Part shown: piece after piece, positions 1-7,648 of the stretch
How positions within the stretch are numbered: the stretch's first letter is position 1
How the letters are laid out: every line of letters begins with the position of its first letter
Assembly: GCA_030699485.1 (NCBI GenBank)
Contig: JAUYMM010000043.1
Span: 1-12,997 of the forward strand
Length of the DNA stretch: 12,997 nucleotides
Source: Candidatus Woesebacteria bacterium
GTDB lineage: Bacteria > Patescibacteriota > Microgenomatia > UBA8517
Reading direction: 5' to 3'
Notes under the pieces: model-generated
The model's input: only the letters and a program-made list of their open reading frames with translations
What the model was told of the DNA's origin: nothing
Databases searched by the model: none
Made by a program: the position numbers and the translations under genes

Positions 1-840
1 ATAAACCCACCACATAAAATCCTTGGATATTATTTTAAGTTCATTAAAAGTATCATCTGCATCAATTTTTCTTTTTCTAAATTTTTGTTTCTGCCATAGT
101 TTTGCATAAACAACTAGTTCTGACAGAACTTGTAATAAACAAATAGTGAGGCCATGCAAACCATCTTTATATCCCTCTTCGGCAAAATATCTTCTTAAAA
201 ACTCTGATGCTGGTTTAATTAAGACATCCCTCCACTTAAACTCAATTCCCTTTTTGTTTAATTCTTTAGCTTGAATTGTAGTGTACCTATTCATTCTAGT
301 TATATATTCCTCTACAGAAGAATAGTGTCGGTGTTTAATGGCAAATTCCTCTTTGTTTGGAAGATCCATACCCTTACCTGTTGTCATTGGTACTGAGTGA
401 ATTACTTCATTCCATACTACAGCCCCTTTTTTGAAAAACCTGATATTCATGTCGGGCCACCAACCAGAGTGTTTCATCCACTTCCCAAAAATTATATTTT
501 TTCTTGGGATTCTGTAAAATTTGGCTTGAGGATCTTTTACTTCTTGTTTCAAAAAGATTTTTAAACTTTCCGGAATCTCCTCATCAGCATCTAAAATAAA
601 AACCCAATCATTTTTTGCTTTTTCAATTGCAAAATTTCTTGCAGGTTCAACATAGCTAATTTTTTTGTGTTTAAATACTCTTGCACCATACTTTTTAGCC
701 AATTCTCTTGTTGTATCTGTTGACATCATATCAACAACTACTATTTCGTTTGCAAAACCCTTAAGAGATGCTAGACAGCGCTCAATTTTCTTTTCTTCGT
801 TATATGTATTAACTACCGCCGAAATTTTCGCCATATCCAT
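1..840 (-). CDS. GT2 family glycosyltransferase, WaaE/KdtX-like (3' end outside window)
   Basis: This is a cytoplasmic, probably membrane-associated GT-A fold glycosyltransferase that would add a sugar from a nucleotide-sugar donor to a growing glycan or lipid acceptor. I translated it by hand; the frame stays open for 280 codons to the window edge. Numbered from the ATG at 840, NTYNEE (11-16) opens the fold, VVDMMSTD lies at about 35-42, and the metal-binding LDADEE is at 83-88. WWPD followed by the NIRFF stretch (127-136) and WNEVIH (143-148) match the WaaE-like GT2 subgroup. The later helical part with RRYF and GYKDGLHG (216-230) is also usual for these proteins. An ATG at 834 is an alternative start. 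I prefer 840 because a purine run AAGAAG sits about 9 bases upstream of it. The start overlaps the end of the upstream membrane protein gene by 32 bases in another frame, so coupled translation is likely. Acceptor and sugar are unknown. Confidence 0.85.
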   Translation of the reverse strand, partial: MDMAKISAVVNTYNEEKKIERCLASLKGFANEIVVVDMMSTDTTRELAKKYGARVFKHKKISYVEPARNFAIEKAKNDWVFILDADEEIPESLKIFLKQEVKDPQAKFYRIPRKNIIFGKWMKHSGWWPDMNIRFFKKGAVVWNEVIHSVPMTTGKGMDLPNKEEFAIKHRHYSSVEEYITRMNRYTTIQAKELNKKGIEFKWRDVLIKPASEFLRRYFAEEGYKDGLHGLTICLLQVLSELVVYAKLWQKQKFRKRKIDADDTFNELKIISKDFMWWVY

Positions 841-2491
841 ATATTATAACTTCTTTATTCTCAAAAATCTTCTTTAAACCTAGTTCAGTTGAACCTAATC
901 TAAGTAGCTCTCCTGAAAGAGGTGAGATCTCCTTAACTAGGTACAAATATTTGATATTGTTTTGAATTAAAAATTCTCTCCCTGTCGCAATATCAAGAGT
1001 CGAAATAAACTTTAACATCTCCTCTTGTCTGCTCTCCCAACCATATCCCATGATGTTTAGGTTCACTTGATCTTCAAGAAATACTGGTTTATCGGTAAAA
1101 GCTGACACATAAGAGGTTGATTCATAGAGATAAAGTGGTCTTGGAGAAAATTTTTCTGCTTCCTTTGCCTTATATTTATCAAATGGATAAGTAAATACTA
1201 TTCCATCTGGTTGTTTAGCCAAAAAGTCTAAGGCAATATATTCTTCACTTGATACCATTGCTTGTGGCATTTTTGGTAAATAATGTTGCAAAGTGGACCA
1301 TATTCCAAAAATTGCAAAAATTATAAATAAAACTTTAACCCAATCTTTCATCTTACTAATAGATATTCCTGCAAATATTGAGAAAAAGAATAAATAATAA
1401 TAGAAAAACTGAATAGTATTCCACGGAGTACCTTTTTGAACGAAAAACATTGGAATTATAACTGCCATAGAAAGAATAGTGACAATAAAAACTAATAAAC
1501 TATCAATCTTTGCTTTAAATAGATGATTAAACCCAATAATTCTTAGACCCATATTCCCTATCAAAAAAATTATAAAGGCTGTTCCATACGCCAAAATTTC
1601 TTTAAACCAAATACGACCCATTTTATAAGTTGTCATTGCAGAATAAAATCTTTCCCAACCCAACCTATCTGAATACGACATTAAAGTTTCCAAAAACCAC
1701 ATGGGTTGCCAAATGAAAACTGCTAAACTATCACTCTTTGTATAACTAAATAGAATTAAATTTATAATAAGAGACCCAATAAACACGCGTATGTAGAATG
1801 TTGTATGTTGTATGTAGTATTGATACAACCCTGAAACAAATAAGGCACCGAGAACCAAAATTGCAGAGTAGGCTTTAATTTGTATTAGTAAACCAAAAAA
1901 TAAAATGCTTAATAACAAATTCTTTTTTTGTAATGAAATTAACCCAGCTAAGATAAAAATCAAAGATAATGCAAATGGTGGATTAACTAACGTAGAAATA
2001 GATTGTTGTGACCAAAACATTGACTCACCTGTAAAAATACCATCTCTTAAAAAGGTTACTATAAATCCAAATGATGAACTAAAATAAACAAAGGCAGTAG
2101 ACCATAATGCTTCGTTTTTAGATCCTCGCCAATTTAAAACAAATAAATATACCAATAAACCAATTATTAAAGCAAAAATAGGAGGTAGAATCTGGAAATA
2201 CAAAATGCTAATAGGAATTGTTGTTAATTTGTTTAACAAAGCTAAGAGTAAGTCAAAACCTAAATGATAGTTTTTTATGATATCTCCTGCAAATACTGGA
2301 TTATTTAATGAGCCTGCTACTAAGCTTTTAGAAAGAGCAATATGCCAAATACCATCATGACCATTTGGTCCCCAAAATCCATATCCAAAAGAATAGTTAA
2401 TTCCACTTCTGATCATTGTTAATGACCATGTAATAGTTCCAAGTATTATTAGACTAACGAGCGAAAATTGTTTTGTAACTTTTTTTAGCAT
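809..2491 (-). CDS. Polytopic membrane protein, probable GT-C glycosyltransferase
   Basis: This 560-residue protein has about ten hydrophobic segments across residues 8-405 and a soluble C-terminal part at about 410-560. After the first helix comes a loop with GPNGHDGIWH (41-50), and KNYHLGFD follows at 73-80. An acidic residue (Asp46 here) in the first extracytoplasmic loop is the usual catalytic position in GT-C transferases using polyprenyl-phosphate sugars, so this is probably a transferase on the outer face. The tail has a pattern (YVSAF, then a Glu/Asp-rich stretch, then FLIQNNIKYLYL) common at the end of such proteins. No specific family such as ArnT or PMT can be assigned with confidence. 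The gene overlaps the flippase gene by 38 bases and the following GT2 by 32 bases, which argues for coupled translation. No clear Shine-Dalgarno site is seen. A 7-base tandem repeat lies inside the frame and codes for residues 225-235. It could instead be a non-catalytic membrane protein. Confidence 0.7.
   Translation of the reverse strand: MLKKVTKQFSLVSLIILGTITWSLTMIRSGINYSFGYGFWGPNGHDGIWHIALSKSLVAGSLNNPVFAGDIIKNYHLGFDLLLALLNKLTTIPISILYFQILPPIFALIIGLLVYLFVLNWRGSKNEALWSTAFVYFSSSFGFIVTFLRDGIFTGESMFWSQQSISTLVNPPFALSLIFILAGLISLQKKNLLLSILFFGLLIQIKAYSAILVLGALFVSGLYQYYIQHTTFYIRVFIGSLIINLILFSYTKSDSLAVFIWQPMWFLETLMSYSDRLGWERFYSAMTTYKMGRIWFKEILAYGTAFIIFLIGNMGLRIIGFNHLFKAKIDSLLVFIVTILSMAVIIPMFFVQKGTPWNTIQFFYYYLFFFSIFAGISISKMKDWVKVLFIIFAIFGIWSTLQHYLPKMPQAMVSSEEYIALDFLAKQPDGIVFTYPFDKYKAKEAEKFSPRPLYLYESTSYVSAFTDKPVFLEDQVNLNIMGYGWESRQEEMLKFISTLDIATGREFLIQNNIKYLYLVKEISPLSGELLRLGSTELGLKKIFENKEVIIYGYGENFGGS
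1789..1820. repeat. Heptanucleotide tandem repeat inside a coding region
   Basis: Plus-strand units begin at 1789, 1796, 1803 and 1810, followed by four bases of a fifth unit. The consensus is GTATGTW, and the unit at 1796 has one A change (GAATGTT). On the minus strand the repeat is read in frame as YYIQHTTFYIR (residues 225-235 of the membrane protein at 809-2491), in a short polar loop between two hydrophobic segments. Because the unit is 7 bases long, only gain or loss of three units keeps the frame. The bases are seen directly; origin by slippage is inference. Confidence 0.75.
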
Positions 2492-3914
2492 CTTCTATCA
2501 AAGATAAGCCCATCATTGAAACCATGGAAGCGGTATAAATAACAAAGCCAACAATACTCAAAATCAACATTGAATTAATACTTACATCTAAAAATTTCCT
2601 TGTCACTATTAATACTAGTCCCATTGTAATAGATCCAATTAATGGTTTTACAATAGAATTTGTAATTGAAAAATTTACATAACTCTTAGCAACCACTATT
2701 GCGATTACTGACGAAAGACCAACTAAAGAATAACCAACTGATGCTCCTAATACTCCATATCTTGTTGCCAAAAATGGAATAAATGCCCACGATAAAGCCG
2801 TCCACATAATCATCAAGTAAAATGTAATTTTAATTTTCCCAATTGCATTTAAAAGGTTTGTTAATTGTGTTGTGGCTGCGGCAAAAAGAAAATTTATTGA
2901 GATAAAAATTAATGGAATTAAAGCAGGAATCCATTGATTATATCTTGGAATTACCCTTACTAAAATTGGGGCTAAAATAATAATTCCAATTAAACTTGGA
3001 AAAACAAAAAGACAAATAAAAAATATTGACCTTGTAACACTTTTTTCTAAATCATTTTTATTATCTTGCATTCTTGAAAATGCTGGGAAAGTAACACGGG
3101 TTACTGTATCCATAAAAAATGTTAACGGCAGTCTTGCTAATTTTTGCGCAAACGATAATATTCCAACTCCAACTGGACCAATTATTCCACCTAAAATAAT
3201 TGTCATACCATCATCTTTAAACGTGGCTAAAAAAGTATTAACTTGATATGGTATACCGAACTTGAATAATCCTTTTAAAGTGTTTAAAGAAAATGCAATT
3301 CCAGGCTTCCATGGTTGGAGTGCATAAATTGCAACAAGTCCTACAATTCCCCTTAGAATTACAGCCAAGCTAAAGCTTGAAAGCCCAAAGCCTTTCATTG
3401 CGAAAAATACCAAAACAACGTTATAAACAATTTGCTCCAAAATTTGAGGAAAAACTAATTTAACAAACTCCAACTTTCTTTCTAGTAACACTGAGGGAAT
3501 ACTTTTAAGAGATGATAAAACAAGGGACAAAGATAACGCATATAAAAGTATTTGACCATCATAGGTAAGTGAATATTTTTGGACAAAGAAGGGAGTTAGT
3601 AGAAAAACAATCCCAATTATTGTGAGTATTAATATTTGTTGAACAAAAAAAGTTGTTTTTAAATCTGTATCGGTTGGAGCTTCTTTTTTCTGAATTAAAG
3701 CAGCTGCTAAACCAATATCTGAAAAATAAACTAGAAAGTTAATTATTGCTGAAATAATTGCAAATACACCAAATTCGTAACCGCCAAGATAAGCAAACAA
3801 AAAAAACTGTGCAATTAAAGCAATAATTTGCAAGAGGAAAGTTCTGCCTGTTAAAATGACAACTCCACGAACTGACCTTTCTTTCACTGTTTCGATACTA
3901 ATTTCTTCTTCCAC
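2454..3914 (-). CDS. Wzx-type flippase (MOP superfamily, polysaccharide biosynthesis protein)
   Basis: This is a 486-residue polytopic membrane protein with about 12-14 hydrophobic segments, the usual size for oligosaccharide-lipid flippases. A polar N-terminus rich in Glu (1-15) precedes the first helix. FSDIGLAAALIQ (64-75), SVLLERKLEF (141-150) and FPAFSRMQ (276-283) are typical of the WzxC-like, Polysacc_synt family branch of the MOP/MVF superfamily. Its likely job is to turn a polyprenyl-diphosphate-linked oligosaccharide from the inner to the outer face of the membrane, or to export a related lipid-linked glycan. The start is GTG at 3914: a stop codon lies two codons upstream in frame and no in-frame ATG is nearby. 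There are 29 bases between it and the upstream GT-C gene, the largest gap inside the operon, and its end overlaps the next gene by 38 bases. The cargo is unknown, since no partner polymerase is present here. Confidence 0.9.
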   Translation of the reverse strand: MEEEISIETVKERSVRGVVILTGRTFLLQIIALIAQFFLFAYLGGYEFGVFAIISAIINFLVYFSDIGLAAALIQKKEAPTDTDLKTTFFVQQILILTIIGIVFLLTPFFVQKYSLTYDGQILLYALSLSLVLSSLKSIPSVLLERKLEFVKLVFPQILEQIVYNVVLVFFAMKGFGLSSFSLAVILRGIVGLVAIYALQPWKPGIAFSLNTLKGLFKFGIPYQVNTFLATFKDDGMTIILGGIIGPVGVGILSFAQKLARLPLTFFMDTVTRVTFPAFSRMQDNKNDLEKSVTRSIFFICLFVFPSLIGIIILAPILVRVIPRYNQWIPALIPLIFISINFLFAAATTQLTNLLNAIGKIKITFYLMIMWTALSWAFIPFLATRYGVLGASVGYSLVGLSSVIAIVVAKSYVNFSITNSIVKPLIGSITMGLVLIVTRKFLDVSINSMLILSIVGFVIYTASMVSMMGLSLIEDAKKSYKTIFAR

Positions 3915-3943
3915 AATCTAAATTGTATCATCTTTGACAAATT

Positions 3944-5464
3944 TCAATTTGGGTATAGCTCAAAAAAGAGAAGTTCTTCTTGTGGTCCATACCAAGAATA
4001 TTGTTTTGAATCTGTTAGTCTTAAACCTTTAGGGAACTTAGAAATTAACTTATATCCTTGTTCTTCCGCTTTTCCTTTATATCTTGATTTATTAATAACT
4101 AAATAGGTTTTATTTCCTGCTTCCACTGCTTCTTTTAAACTTTGCGGTATGTCATCAATAATAACTCCAACTCCAATAACTATTATATTAGGTAGATCAT
4201 TTAAATATAATTGTAGTCCGTCTGGTAATGTCCCAAAATACCCTTCAGTTCCAACAACAATTTGTACTCCAGGATTTTTTGCCTCTTCTACCCTTAGATA
4301 CTCTGACACTTCTTTAATTCCCTGACCAGCTGTCCATTCCTCTAAGTATCCAGATCTCTCGCCTCTTGGTAAATTAGCTTTCTTGGGATTTGTTAATAAA
4401 TAATAATCAAAAACTAAACTTGGAACTATAAATAAAATTATTAACACGTAATTTATAATTTTTAGCCATTTAGTCTTTGTCAGAAATATCATTCCTGATA
4501 ATATAAAAAGATAAGGCAGTGTAAAAAATATATATCTAGCTGTAAAAGCTTTGGCAAACTCCGCTTGAACAAATACTGGGAAAAGTACCCAAATCAAAAG
4601 AATTAGTGTTTCTTTTAAATGTTTTTTACTCCCCAGATATACGCCCAATAAAATCAAAGGGATAAGTGTTACAGGTCCCATACTTATAAGCCAAACAAAA
4701 AAATCTTTTAAATGGGGAATAAGTGGGTCTAAAAAATTTGTAAATAAATGATTAAAGGGTAATACATAATCTCCCGTTCTAGATGATAGTAATGCAAAAT
4801 TAGGTCCAAGTCGCTGGATGTTGTACATGGCAAACGCCAAAAAGTATGTCACTCCTAATCTCCAAACATCTTTCCAATTATTTAAGACCCAAAACATTGG
4901 TAATAATAAGGCAATAAACATTGCTGGTGATTTAGTTAGTGAGGCAAATCCCAACATGAATCCAGCTATCATTGCAAGATCAAGTCGTTTGTATTTTGCA
5001 GTTAAAAAGGCAAACACTGCTGTCCAAATACCAAACATGGATAGCATTGAATCAACCAAAGCCATCCTGTCAAAGAAAACTGAAAAAGGGGAAATAGCAT
5101 ATATAAAAACTGCAAATAAAGAGGTAAGTTTGTTCTTAAAAAATAAATATGAAAGAGTAAATATCCCAAGCATTGTACCAATACCAGTTGCAACAGATAG
5201 CAAACGACCAATAAATAATGGATCAGAAAAATATTTAATTAAAAACATTAAAACCCACATATAAAGAGGTTGTTTCCCATCTGAGAGAGGTAAAAATCTT
5301 AAAGTTGGCTCAGTTGCCATGACTTGTGCCCACCTAACATAGATTGCCTCATCCACAAAAATCGGTAAAATTGTTAAGTTAATAATCCTAATCCCCAGCC
5401 CAATTGCCAATATTAGAATTAATATTAAAATTGTCCCCCTCCACTCTCTAAACATTTTCCTCAT
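3944..5464 (-). CDS. PMT/ArnT-like GT-C glycosyltransferase (GT39-type, PMT_2 domain)
   Basis: This integral membrane transferase is expected to move a sugar from a polyprenyl-phosphate donor to an acceptor on the outer face. Of its 506 residues, about 10-353 carry many hydrophobic segments and about 365-506 form a soluble tail. The first loop has IFVDEAIYVRWAQ (35-47), where Asp38-Glu39 sit at the catalytic acidic position of the family. DGKQPLY (62-68) matches the conserved Lys/Pro motif in PMT_2 proteins, and FFDRMALVD (130-138), TKSP (177-180) and TARYIFFTLPYLFIL (308-322) add further family pattern. The ATG at 5464 overlaps the stop of the preceding GT2 as ATGA. It also has the best Shine-Dalgarno-like site in the window (AAGGGGGA, 7 bases upstream), so this start is well supported. 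It lies directly after the ALG5-like GT2, which could supply its lipid-linked sugar. The acceptor (protein, lipid or glycan) cannot be read from the sequence. Confidence 0.88.
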   Translation of the reverse strand: MRKMFREWRGTILILILILAIGLGIRIINLTILPIFVDEAIYVRWAQVMATEPTLRFLPLSDGKQPLYMWVLMFLIKYFSDPLFIGRLLSVATGIGTMLGIFTLSYLFFKNKLTSLFAVFIYAISPFSVFFDRMALVDSMLSMFGIWTAVFAFLTAKYKRLDLAMIAGFMLGFASLTKSPAMFIALLLPMFWVLNNWKDVWRLGVTYFLAFAMYNIQRLGPNFALLSSRTGDYVLPFNHLFTNFLDPLIPHLKDFFVWLISMGPVTLIPLILLGVYLGSKKHLKETLILLIWVLFPVFVQAEFAKAFTARYIFFTLPYLFILSGMIFLTKTKWLKIINYVLIILFIVPSLVFDYYLLTNPKKANLPRGERSGYLEEWTAGQGIKEVSEYLRVEEAKNPGVQIVVGTEGYFGTLPDGLQLYLNDLPNIIVIGVGVIIDDIPQSLKEAVEAGNKTYLVINKSRYKGKAEEQGYKLISKFPKGLRLTDSKQYSWYGPQEELLFFELYPN

Positions 5465-6198
5465 TTATACATCCCCCTTAATGCGTTTATCCGGACTTTT
5501 ATCAAATCTCGAAATCCTTCCCATGAATCTTTAATTGGATTAACTTTTGTTCCTTCTTTATGATGCCAAACTACAGGAACTTCAGCAACTTTTAGTTTTA
5601 ATTTTCTGGCAACATATAAAATTTCCAAATCAAATCCTGCTGAAACTGAAGCTCCAGATTGTGCTTGTTGTTGATTAAAAATCTGTAAACGTTTAAATAT
5701 TTCAGTAGAAGCTTTTTTTGTAAAAGCTTTAAATCCACATTGTGTATCTTTGTAAGGAAGCTGTAATACTAAATTACGTAAAATAGAAAATCCTAAGGCC
5801 ATCGTTTTTCTAATTAGTGGTGCACCTTCTCTACCTGCCCTTGAACCAATAACAATATCAAAATTTTCTTTAAATTTAGGTAAAATCATCTCAAGTTGAT
5901 CAATCGGTGTTGCTTGATCCATATCATCAAAAAGAACAATGTCTCCATTAGCTTTTAACATTCCAGCAATCACAGTTCCACCTTTTCCCCTATGAGGTTC
6001 TCTTAAAACAGTAACATTCCTGTGATTTTGAGCAAATTTTTCTGCTAATTCTGCAGTTTTGTCTGTAGATCCGTCATCTACAACAATTATCTCCCATGTA
6101 TATTTTTGTTGATTTAAATAATCAACCATACCAGAAAGAGCTCCCGTTCTTATATTATTTTCTTCATTAAAAGATGGTATTACTATAGATATATCCAT
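5461..6198 (-). CDS. GT2 glycosyltransferase, ALG5/DPM1-like polyprenyl-phosphate sugar synthase
   Basis: At 245 residues this is the normal length for a single-domain GT2 enzyme that loads a sugar (glucose in ALG5, mannose in DPM1) onto polyprenyl phosphate at the cytoplasmic face. IVIPSFNEE (5-13) and VVDDGSTDKT (39-48) bind the nucleotide part. HRGKGGTV (69-76) is the ALG5-type Arg-Gly-Lys-Gly motif. DDMDQATP (91-98) holds the metal-binding DxD, here DMD where DAD is more common. DTQCGFK (151-157) and the later FDLEIL are conserved acceptor-side motifs. No membrane segment is present at the C-terminus, so membrane contact would be peripheral. The start lies 1 base after the stop of the upstream GT-C gene, with a loose purine run AAGAGAAAG before it. 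The stop TGA overlaps the next ATG as ATGA, which ties its output to the PMT-like transferase downstream. Which sugar it uses is not known. Confidence 0.9.
   Translation of the reverse strand: MDISIVIPSFNEENNIRTGALSGMVDYLNQQKYTWEIIVVDDGSTDKTAELAEKFAQNHRNVTVLREPHRGKGGTVIAGMLKANGDIVLFDDMDQATPIDQLEMILPKFKENFDIVIGSRAGREGAPLIRKTMALGFSILRNLVLQLPYKDTQCGFKAFTKKASTEIFKRLQIFNQQQAQSGASVSAGFDLEILYVARKLKLKVAEVPVVWHHKEGTKVNPIKDSWEGFRDLIKVRINALRGMYK
5472..5479 (-). promoter_or_regulatory. Ribosome binding site for the GT-C gene starting at 5464
   Basis: The minus strand reads AAGGGGGA, ending 7 bases before the ATG at 5464. It lies inside the end of the preceding GT2 gene. Most other genes here have only loose purine runs or nothing, so this site is the strongest in the operon and fixes the start. 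Confidence 0.6.
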
Positions 6199-6199
6199 A

Positions 6200-7648
6200 T
6201 TAAATTCTTTCTCTTTTTTGTACTGTTATTGCACCAAACTTTGTTTCTTCTATTACTTTCCCAATCCCTTTTTGTCTGTCAAGCCAAGCTTTAAGTCTTT
6301 CAGGGTGTGGTGGGTCTTCCTCATATAAAGTATAGAGCAATTTTACCTGATTTTCCTCTTGTATTACTCCTTTCCATTTAAATAGATAATCGTAGGAGTA
6401 TGAAATGACAGGAGGAACATAAACATCAACATTAAACTTATTACCAGTTGAATCATAAGCCAAATAATTAACTGCCTCTAGTTGATTTATAAATGCAATA
6501 CTATTTGGACTATCTGATTTATCTAATAACTTGGTATTAAGTGGGTAATAATTATTGCGAAGGAATACTAACATAAAAATAATCACGAATATCTTTCCAA
6601 GATAATTTTTCTGCCACAGTTTTCCTAAAACTAAACTTGTTAGCATTATATAAATCATATAATAACATGTCAAATAATATTCATAGAAATTATTGTTATT
6701 TCCTTGGTAAAAATAAAGACCAAGCAGTGGAGAGATAAGTAGTATTAATATAATTCTTGAAAATTTATTTTTATAAAGTGATGGTAATAGATATATAAAA
6801 GATATTAATAAAATAGTTAGCAAAACCATCTCTGTTTTTTCTCTTGAGTGAAATATCTTAGTAGAAAAAGATTCATAATAAAATCTTGTTCTGTTTTCTA
6901 ATAAAGATTTTGTAGGTAGTACAAAACTTTTTTCCTCGACAAAATTATTGACAATTCCATTTCTTAAAATTCCATCGTGTTTAATATCAAAAATTAAAAG
7001 TGGTGAAAAAGTAAATATAAATAAAATTAAAGATATAAGAAATGTTTTTAGATTTGGTCTATTTTTCCAATTTAATGTTAAAAATATTAAAATTGCAGGG
7101 ATATAAAAAAATTCACCTGATGAACCAAAACTAAAAAGTGAAAGGCCTGTGACAAGAGCGATAACGTACCAGCCATATTGTTTACCTTTTAAAACAAGGT
7201 ACATTGCCCAAACCAAAATCATTGACAAAAGTAGCATTGGTGTGGGATTACTTAACCATCTACTTGTCCAGACCATAAAATATGAAAATGAAGCTAAAAT
7301 AATTGCAATCAAGCCACTTTGCTTATCCTGGGATTTTAATACCAGGAAATACATTAACCATATTGCCAAAACTGCTGTGAATATTAAAAACATGGTTGGA
7401 TAAATTGGATTTCCTTTCCCTAAAAAATAAAAGGGTGCAATTAAATAATAATAAAATGGACCTCTAAATACACCAGCAAGACCAGTTGTTGGTCCTATTA
7501 AAAACATTTTTCCTTTATACAATAAGTCCCAAATAACTAAAGCATCTCTACCTTGATCGTAATGAAATGCAAGAAGTGAATTAATATTTAAGGTTCTTAA
7601 AAAAAAGGCGGATATTAATATTAAAAAAACACTAATTTTTTTTAGCAT
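6200..7648 (-). CDS. GT-C membrane glycosyltransferase with HYDQGRD loop (PMT-like)
   Basis: This is a 482-residue polytopic protein with about ten hydrophobic segments over residues 5-370 and a soluble tail from about 388. The first loop has HYDQGRD (29-35), in which Asp31 takes the catalytic position of GT-C transferases. A glycine-rich GPTTGLAG (52-59) and RGPFYYYLIAPF (62-73) follow. The same pattern (D, E or Q, GRD, then IGP, then GP.YYY..APF) appears in the GT-C protein at 8615-10147, so the two are paralogues, although their tails differ. The tail includes PPHPERLKAWLDRQKGIG (near 438-456), of unknown role. The expected role is sugar transfer from a polyprenyl-phosphate donor on the outer face. 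The gene begins inside the end of the nrnA-like gene (17-base overlap) and stops 1 base before the ALG5-like GT2, a possible donor-making partner. No clear ribosome site is seen at the ATG at 7648. Confidence 0.8.
   Translation of the reverse strand: MLKKISVFLILISAFFLRTLNINSLLAFHYDQGRDALVIWDLLYKGKMFLIGPTTGLAGVFRGPFYYYLIAPFYFLGKGNPIYPTMFLIFTAVLAIWLMYFLVLKSQDKQSGLIAIILASFSYFMVWTSRWLSNPTPMLLLSMILVWAMYLVLKGKQYGWYVIALVTGLSLFSFGSSGEFFYIPAILIFLTLNWKNRPNLKTFLISLILFIFTFSPLLIFDIKHDGILRNGIVNNFVEEKSFVLPTKSLLENRTRFYYESFSTKIFHSREKTEMVLLTILLISFIYLLPSLYKNKFSRIILILLISPLLGLYFYQGNNNNFYEYYLTCYYMIYIMLTSLVLGKLWQKNYLGKIFVIIFMLVFLRNNYYPLNTKLLDKSDSPNSIAFINQLEAVNYLAYDSTGNKFNVDVYVPPVISYSYDYLFKWKGVIQEENQVKLLYTLYEEDPPHPERLKAWLDRQKGIGKVIEETKFGAITVQKRERI

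Noticed and set aside
1905..2087. Plus-strand open frame of 60 codons
   Set aside because: It is antisense to the membrane protein at 809-2491 and has no domain or clear start signal.
5002..5211. Minus-strand open frame of 69 codons within the PMT-like gene
   Set aside because: It is a shifted-frame reading of the same membrane helices and has no support of its own.
4818..5264. Plus-strand open frame of 148 codons
   Set aside because: It lies wholly antisense to the PMT-like GT-C gene, whose protein shows clear family motifs; it has no recognisable domain.
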